A stretch of 64,000 bases of DNA from Takakia lepidozioides. Taxonomy: Eukaryota; Streptophyta; Takakiopsida; Takakiales; Takakiaceae. The stretch covers positions 73,947,053 to 74,011,052 of the forward strand of contig CM060732.1 of NCBI GenBank assembly GCA_030704615.1, given 5' to 3'. Under the pieces are notes generated by a model that saw only the letters and a list, made by a program, of their open reading frames with translations, was not told where the DNA came from and ran no database searches. Each line of letters opens with the position of its first letter. Position 1 is the first letter of the stretch. The position numbers and the translations under genes were made by a program. This document shows, piece after piece, positions 57,118 to 64,000 of this stretch.

Positions 57118-59400
57118 CGAGCCCTGAGCGCGCACGGTCAGGGTGACAGCATATTAGCTAGGGGGAGGTCGTGGTAAGTTGCGGTGTAGGTTGGGCTCAC
57201 TGAAACACCTACTCGACTGCGGTTAGTGCAGAGGGTCCGTGGTCGCACATGATGGTTATAGTCTCTAGCTAAGTCCTACTGGCAAAGAGAAGTTACACAC
57301 TCATCTTCATAGGGCGAGTTTGCATTTCTAAGTCCTCGGTATTTTACAATCTACTCAGTAACTGCCTTATTGTCTAATTTTTACGGCCTAGGCCCCCGAA
57401 CCGCCTATAGCCGGGATATGTTTTAATTCCTTCACAAGGCACCTGTCGTGCCTAGGAAGAAGAGGGATAACTTCCTCCCGAGGAACTCCCACGACCCTAT
57501 CGGATGAATAATTCTCGCTCAGAATTCATCCTTGTCACTGCATTCATTAGTTTAGAATATGCATGCGTAAATAATAAAATAAACACTGGTGGGTTCAAGC
57601 CAGATTTACCTTTTTATATTATTTTAAGGAGCTAGTGCGTTTTCCCTCCAGGGAAAAAGTCATCCCCTACCTTGGGCTTTGACACAATGGCTCATTGTAG
57701 CCGAGTTTTTAGGACATAGTACTTTCGCACCTCCTTTGTCTCACAAGGTCTCAGCCTCTAGCTCGTAGCTCATAGATCTGCTCGGCTCTCTCTCAGAGTC
57801 ATAAGAACGCTCCTCTCCAAGGCTACGTCCTCCCAAAATCCTAGATTTTATCTATCTATGGCGCCTTAGATAAAGGCTCTTAATCCTTAAGGGGGTCTAA
57901 ATTGAATCTAATAGCTAGAGGTAAGAATACCCACCTTTAAGGGAATTTGCAGACGCATTGCCCACCAGGTAAAATGCCCCCGCCACATGGCGGGGCGGAT
58001 CCGTGCTGAGCGGTCCGAACCGTGGACTGCTGCGGTTAAAGCCGGCGACCGCCGGTCCGTCTCAGCTTTTGGTTATCCTGCGGGTAAAGACCTGCACCCT
58101 GCTCATACGCTTCAGGGCCTCGGGCCTGAACCATGCGGTTGATGTACTCGATCTCAGTACAACTTAAGGTCAGCGCTGGGGCCCCGCTTCTCGTACGTCG
58201 TGGCTGGGCCACGGCTGCCTCCACGCTTTAAGTAATCAAATGTCTATCTTTTAGGCGCAGCACCCGGGTTCCTCTCGGGCTGCTCGCGACTTTGGGGCAG
58301 TTGCTATCAAGCAAATTGAGCCCGCCCAAACCCAAAAATAAATAAAAATAACAAACCACCCTCCCTAGGCCTCCACGGCTTGCTTGGGGGGGGGGGGGGG
58401 GGGTTTAGTACATAGTGGCCTTATAATGGCCTTATAACATAGATCCAGCCTGCTGGCCTTCCTTTTCCAGAGCTGGCTATATTCCAAATTCGTAACCGAA
58501 AACACAAAGATTCATTCTTCAAACAAATCAAATACAAGCCTCTATTGGTACTCACTCCAATAGGCTATGGGGTTCTTCCCCTTGTCAATCATAGACATGA
58601 AATAATGGGATTCCACAATGCATGCTCCTCTTTTGAGGGCCTAAATCAGATTTTCAACTTCAAACTTTACTTGGAAAATAAATGAATCACATACATAAAT
58701 GGTGAAATAGTAAGATGGGATCAACCTTTCAATGCGTGAGTGCTTGGGATGTTCTATCGACTCAAGTAATGGTACTCTATGCGGCCTTCACTTGGGCTCT
58801 CGTCCATAAGTCCATACCAGCCCCTCCTATTCGTCCACAAGTCATCTTCCTCCACATGAAATTGCCCTCTTCCTTCACAAATGAAAATGGCTCAAAGGCC
58901 CACAAGCTAGGTCTCTTCCCTTAGCTCTCAAAGAATCCTATCTAACTAGGGAGTTTCAAGCTTCACTCCCTAGGATCTAGCCCCTTCTCAAGCCAAAAAA
59001 CTAGCAAGCACTACAACAACAAGCAAGAGGAAACCAAGCAAATGAGCTAGATGAAGAGCAAGAGAAGCCTTGCTCCTTTTTTATATTGTTTTTGAGCCTA
59101 ATAAACTAATGGAAAATATTCATTAAACTATTGTTTCTTTGGAGGATCTATAATATAATATTCAACATGGATGTAAAGTCTTAGAGGCCAATGAAAGCTG
59201 GCTTTTCATCCCTCCAATTGGATGATAGTTGGCGCGAGTTTTTATTTTATCCATCCAGCTCCTCAAGGCGAATTTTAGGATTTTTCATCCATCCAAGAAG
59301 TAAAAATTCAAATAATCGGCACTCATGAGTGTCGTCGACTCAATAATTTCGCGCCGCTGCTCATCTGCTCCATAAATCACCAAACTTGGTGACAAACTAC
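57118..59400. other. no recognised gene; contains a G homopolymer
   Basis: A run of 18 G lies at 58386-58403. Short open frames (for example 58036-58224 on the minus strand) lack any family resemblance. The sequence before 59508 may include the LTR and leader of the plus-strand Ty3 element: CTCGTATCAGC near 59411 vaguely resembles a tRNA-Met primer-binding site. Confidence 0.4.
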
Positions 59401-59507
59401 AATTATATACCTCGTATCAGCTTGTAAATTCTCAGGTCCATTGGTGGTAAAAAGTTGCACCTTTCGCCATTCGTCGTAATTTCGCTATGTAAAGATTTTG
59501 TTGTATT

Positions 59508-60754
59508 TTGGAAATCAAATCCCTGGTGATGGCTTTGGGGTCTTTGACCCTGCCACTGAGTCATAGGTTGTCCAGAGGTCACTCGGTCCAACACTTGGGG
59601 GTGTCACCCATTCCTACCATGAGTGGAGTGGCTCCCAACCAAGCTGCCATGTTTGGTCAAGCTGCTCAGTTAAGGCCACTGTTTCATGCACCCCCGGTGG
59701 GCATGACAACATTACCGCCTAATCTGCCATCTATGCCATTTAGGGGTCCCTCTAGTAATAATATAGGTCACAATTCTATCCCAACAGCTAATAATATACA
59801 TGCTATGAATATTGGTCAGCCTCTTGCTTCAACTCCCTGCCGCCCTACCCATGGATCTACTAATCCATGCCACCATGGTTATTCCTGTCATACCATCCCT
59901 CAATTAACCACCCAGCCTTATCATGAGTACACTATGGGGGAAGATTTTGACAGATGTTTGAAGTAATAGCTGGTGTGAATGGGGTGCCTGAAAATTTCAA
60001 GATCGCCATTTTTAGGATGAGTATGAAGGGACTAGCCCATGACCTACTGCATGCAGCTATCATGGATGATCCTCAACTTACTTGGGCCACTTTAGTAGAT
60101 TGGGCCAAAACATTATTCAAACCTCTTGAACGGCCCTTGGACTGCTTCACCAAGTTCGCTTCTCGGACTTACCAACCAGGGGAATCGTTATAGAAATACT
60201 ACATGGACCTTAAACAAGCTACAGTTGAAAACATCTCCAATACAGCTGAGAGGGATCGCATGGTAAAGGTTTATTTTCTGTTTGGTTTACCTTCTGCTAA
60301 TCATACTTGGGTCCATGCTTACTGAAGTAGGATTGAATATAGCAGAGCTGACTGACAACACATCAAAACAAACACATGTCAATTTCAAGCTCTTGTGGGC
60401 TCCGAGCTTGGCATGAATGCTACATCTCCTGCCTATGCCCCTTCTGTCATGCAAGGCAGTACTGAGGATTTCACCCTCCAAGGGTTGGCAAAGATGGTAG
60501 GCAATTTAAATGAGACAATAGCAACCCAGTTAGCTGCCCTGCAGGTCAATCAGCAATGTTGGCAACCTAGGCAGAATCAAGGAGGAGGCTGCAATAGGGG
60601 ACGAACAAACACATACCAACATTATGAAGGGAACATAGCTGCCTGCTACATATGTGGATCCCTTGAGCACTGGACCAAGCATTGTCCTGAACGAGATGGC
60701 CTATCTGACTTGATCAAAGCAAAAAAAGCTGCCCAACCCAACTCTTTAAACTAA
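59508..60754 (+). pseudogene. Ty3-type gag with CCHC zinc knuckle (broken)
   Basis: A Pro/Asn/Met-rich leader (59508-59966) shifts frame into a capsid-like part from 59954: FKIAIFRMSMKGLAHDLLHA, then TWATLVDWAKTLF and YQPGESL, followed at once by a stop. More of the domain is readable beyond it. The last part, 60395-60754, is open and has the nucleocapsid knuckle CYICGSLEHWTKHC (C-x2-C-x4-H-x4-C). At least one frameshift and two stops show it is inactive. Confidence 0.8.
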
Positions 60755-60816
60755 AAAGACCTCTTGGGCAAGGGGCAAGAGGTCTACCATCTACCAACCC
60801 TACTCTTCATGTTACT

Positions 60817-61221
60817 ATGCAAGCTGTGTTGTCCACTAACTTCAAGGCTCTTCATTGTCAGCTCAATAGACAGAATGTTAGTCAATACATTAATCCTCTT
60901 ATGGCACAGTGCCATGTCCATGAGCCGAGTTTTCCCTGCATAATAGATATTGGATGTACCATGTTTGTCATTCCTTTAAATGTGGTAAGGGTTCTTGGCC
61001 TTAAGTTGTGCCCTGCATCTGGCCTAGAAGTGTTGATTGCTGATGGATCTAGGTACAAGCCCCTGGGCCTGGTAATTGTTCCTATTCGCATTCACAAGAA
61101 AAAAGTGTTGATCACCTGCATAGTCACCATTGGAGACCAATTTTTGCTTGGTCTAGATTGGATGACAGGAGCTAGTGCAACCATCAATCTGGCTGACTAT
61201 TCCCTTCGCTTTAACTGTTAA
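60817..61221 (+). pseudogene. Ty3-type aspartic protease (altered active site)
   Basis: The open frame has the protease pattern CIIDIGCTMFVIPLNVVRVL, ADGSRYKPLG and FLLGLDWM. The active site reads IDIGC where the family normally has a D-T/S-G triad, so Thr/Ser has been replaced by Ile and the enzyme should be dead. The frame ends at the left border of the TTAA-flanked insertion. Confidence 0.75.
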
Positions 61222-61869
61222 ACGCCCATCAGCCAAAAATTGGCCGTTTCAAAACGATAAAACTAAATAACTTTTTGGGATTTTATTAAATTTTGGGCTG
61301 AAATTTGGCCAAGTTTTATTTGACCAGGTGTAGGGCCCAGATCCGGGTTTGATTGAACCCGATCTGGGGTTTTTTTAGGTTTTGAGCTGGCAAAGAGAGG
61401 GGGGTCGGCTCCCGCCAACAGTCTGCGGCGGGCCCGTGTTTTGGAATCTCTCGTTCGCAGCGCGCAAGCTCCTGCTTCCACGTGACTTGGCTTCCGGGTT
61501 TGACCATTTCCCCTACCCTGAAATCTCACCCAATTCCCCCTATCTATAGCTCGTTGGAACGCCCGTCTCGCAAGGATGAAACAGGTAAAACCTCAGGCCG
61601 AATGGACATCATCCCCATATTGAAAAACCCAAAAAACTTCCTTGGAATTGGAAAATAGCAAAAAATAAATATCAATTTGCCCAAATTCGCAACGGTGGCA
61701 TTTCGCCAGATCAACGTTGATTGGCCTGAAATTTGGCCAGTAACTTGTCAGGTAGGTAACCACAAAATGTCCGGACAGAATTGCAAAATTATTTTTTTCC
61801 GTGTAGTTACGGCTGGATTTCCATGTAGGGGTCTCTTTTTGGGAAAAAGTCAACTCTGGCTAGTGGCGT
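61222..61869. mobile_element. 648-bp non-autonomous insertion flanked by TTAA
   Basis: TTAA occurs at 61218-61221 and again at 61870-61873. The ends are imperfect inverted repeats (ACGCCCATCAGCCA versus ACGCCACTAGCCA). It lies between the protease and the dUTPase/RT parts of the Ty3 element and encodes nothing recognisable. TTAA duplication is typical of piggyBac-type elements, but AT-rich duplications of other superfamilies are not excluded. Confidence 0.5.
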
Positions 61870-62091
61870 TTAAGGGTTAAGAATGGGGAAGGTCAAGAAA
61901 TCGTTGTTCCTTTGAGAACGGTGAGACTGAAAGCGGGTGCTGCCATAGCTAACCTCTCCCGCGTCCAGGCCCTGGTTTAAGAGATAAAACAGCATTCTAA
62001 CTCCAACTTCACTTTGCCTGACTTCTATAAGTTTTCAGTCTGATCTTAAACTCTTATATCAATGGCATGTTCCTAGCACTAGTGGAAAGAC

Positions 62092-62457
62092 ATGTATGCC
62101 CATAGTTGTGCCAGAAACTCAACTTTAATTCATGCTCTTGTTAATGTAACCATTCCTGCCATGACCCAAGCTGTGGTTAAATCAGGCCTAGCCTTTTTGT
62201 GTCATGTAGCTCATTTTTTTGAAGTAGAAGGATGGCGAAGACTCACTGCTCTCAAGCATTGTTTAGTTGTCACTGGTGTAATTGATAGGGGATATAGACA
62301 TGAAGTGAAGTTGCTAATTGCTAATCTTGAACGCTTTCATGTGACCATTAAGAAAGGCCAAGTCCTTGCTCGCATTACGGCCTTACCAATTGCAGAACTT
62401 CAAGAGGTCCAGGCTGGTTTTGGACTAGAGGCCTGGGGATTCAACATGGTCCCATAG
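62092..62457 (+). pseudogene. dUTPase-like domain of the Ty3 element (partial)
   Basis: The C-terminal half resembles dUTPase motif 3 (VTGVIDRGYRHEVKLLIAN, compare the family's G-V-I-D-x2-Y-R-G-E-V) followed by a motif-4-like stretch (KKGQVLARITALPI, compare G-x-R-I-A-Q). The first motif is not recognisable and the conserved Gly of YRGE is His here. dUTPase hydrolyses dUTP and limits uracil incorporation. The domain sits between protease and reverse transcriptase. Confidence 0.65.
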
Positions 62458-62599
62458 ATACTGTTGCTGCTTTTGCTGCAATAGTCCCGCTCCATCTCCC
62501 TGATCTCAGCCCCGAAGGTAAGAATGCCATCACTAATGTTTTTTTTCTGAAATTAAGCTAGGCACTTCTCTTTTATGAATCTAGCCAAAAGAAAGAAAG

Positions 62600-62990
62600 T
62601 TGAAATGCTTGTGGCTAAAAAAACTTGACATCTTCAGCTTGGGCCCTATTGATCTAGGCAGAACTTCCATTCTCAAGCATGATGTTAATACTGACGGACC
62701 TCCTGTCAAACAATTTGCCTATCGTGAGAGTGTCAAGGAGCGTGCTATAGTCCAGGAAGAGGTGCAAAAAATGCAGGATGTTGGTGTTATCAAGCATCGG
62801 TTTCACCTTGGGCCAGTCTCATTGTCTTGGTTGGTAAGAAAAATGGTTCCACTGACTTCAGGAAGTTGAATGAGGTCACCAAAAAAAATTCATATCCCTT
62901 GCCTAGAAGCAATGAAACCTTGGATCATCTGCATGGTGCTACCATTTTCTCATATCTAGATCTTGCATCTGGTATTTTGGCAAGTTCCTC
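62600..62990 (+). pseudogene. Ty3-type reverse transcriptase, N-terminal fragment
   Basis: Two overlapping frames carry the start of the domain: KHDVNTDGPPVKQFAYRES, EEVQKMQDVGVIKH, then after a shift VGKKNGSTDFRKLNEVTKKN, YPLPRSNETLDHLHGA and FSYLDLASG. The first catalytic Asp (YLDL) is present. Homology stops at about 62975, before the YVDD box, so the element is cut off by the sequence that follows. Confidence 0.85.
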
Positions 62991-63519
62991 TATCTTACAA
63001 GTACAAAATGGTGTTTCATTTTGGGTGGGCAAAGTGTTGAACATAATGCGACAAATATGCACACCCTCAAAATGTCCTGCTTCGATGTCTTTCCGTGGAT
63101 CAAATTCTTCGGATACTCCAACATTAGTAGCCAAATTGACATCATTTGCTTCCTTGTCCACTTCGAGCACTTCTTCGTATGACCTCTTACAAATGTAAGT
63201 GTATCATCATCGAAGTTCCAATCAAATACGACCATGCTTGGTGTTGTGGTATTTTGCATTGTTTTGCGTTTTTTGCGAGGAATTATAATGTCTGCAGGTA
63301 ATTTGAAATCATCAACATCAGTCTCTTCATTTGTTGATTCATTGATGAACTGACAGTTCGATGTTTGTAGCGTCGTTTGTGAGAATGTATGCGATTGACA
63401 TTATTAGGGATAATAATATCATCAATATATGTCTCAGCAACAACATTGTTGTGCCTCAACATCACAATTTCTAGTCACGTCTTCAATTTCTCCAAGTATC
63501 TGTGTTTTCGGCCACCGGA

Positions 63520-63777
63520 TCATATGACAGAATTGATGCACTTTTCCATTGTATCCAAAAACCCTTCGTGAATTTTAGACTCCGGTACCAACATTTTTTT
63601 TATATGAACCGCAACATCATGTGGCTCAAAACAAACCAGTAATCCTTTTGCAACGATAACGCTATCAGTGATTATCAATTTAACAAGCTTAATTCTACGA
63701 TCTGTACAAAACATTGACTTATTTATTAGTATATTTTCATAGTAACAAGTTATTTTACAGATATTAAATTCATGCAA
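63520..63777 (-). pseudogene. fragment resembling a CACTA/En-Spm accessory protein tail
   Basis: Minus-strand open frame with KLIITDSVIVAKG, VPESKIHEGF and CINSVI; after a shift the downstream sequence reads RWPKTQIL. A hydrophobic strand plus a terminal W-P-K is reminiscent of the Ptta/En-Spm plant transposase-associated family. The resemblance is weak, and a second short frame at 63283-63465 may belong to the same decayed gene. Confidence 0.3.
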
Positions 63778-64000
63778 CTTTCAGTTTAGTAGCTATAACT
63801 CTTGAGTTTTGTTATTCATAAAAAGATAAGAGTAACATTTCAACATATGTTAGGATGTAGGGTGTTTATATTGTGTACATATCAATAACCATAGTGCATG
63901 ATTTATTGTACCTTACTTCATATATGACTGAAGTTCGAACATAATTCATTTTATGACCAAATAACAATTTAATTTTAATAAATATTATTTGTAACATTAA

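Noticed and set aside
1-64000. CRISPR array, rRNA or bacterial operon features
   Set aside because: No regularly spaced repeats, rRNA segments or prokaryotic gene structure were seen; all recognised host genes are intron-rich plant types.

Overview
The window is nuclear DNA from a plant. Its genes are split by many GT-AG introns. Two are plant-type families: an APD-type RING E3 ligase and a homologue of the Arabidopsis At3g27390 membrane protein. Perfect CCCTAAA (Arabidopsis-type telomere) repeats occur internally, and the rest is filled with LINE and Ty3 retroelement debris. I cannot name the species. A non-flowering land plant is possible but is only a guess.

Five host genes could be modelled exon by exon with consistent reading phase. 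They alternate in strand: a PMP22/Mpv17 peroxisomal membrane protein (+, 2438-5508), an APD-like RING E3 ligase (-, 6475-11255), a very large CENP-E-like kinesin-7 (+, 11904-38541, 42 exons, 2128 codons), an At3g27390-like multi-pass membrane protein (-, 40527-45506) and a SKA3-like kinetochore protein (+, 47462-51464). The kinesin and the SKA3 homologue both act where kinetochores meet microtubules, and they lie about 9 kb apart with one unrelated gene between them. APD and kinesin diverge from a 648-bp gap. The At3g27390 homologue and SKA3 diverge from a 2-kb gap that carries a telo-box.

The kinesin gene is heavily loaded with retroelements. One LINE family ends in a small hairpin plus a (TTTCA)n tail. 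It occurs at six places in the gene's introns and once in the upstream leader, in both orientations. In intron 10 a nearly complete copy heads a head-to-tail row of five 5'-truncated copies, each abutting the tail of the previous one. A second LINE family, with its own terminal sequence, is inserted into a copy of the first with a 13-bp target duplication.

From about 52.6 kb to the end there is no convincing host gene. A broken Ty3-type element lies mostly on the minus strand (52.6-55.4 kb), with its integrase core inverted relative to the rest. A second Ty3-type element lies on the plus strand (59.5-63.0 kb) and carries gag, a CCHC knuckle, protease, a dUTPase-like domain and a truncated reverse transcriptase. 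A 648-bp TTAA-flanked insertion interrupts it. A fragment resembling a CACTA/En-Spm accessory protein sits at the right edge. The stretch 57.1-59.4 kb holds nothing I recognise.
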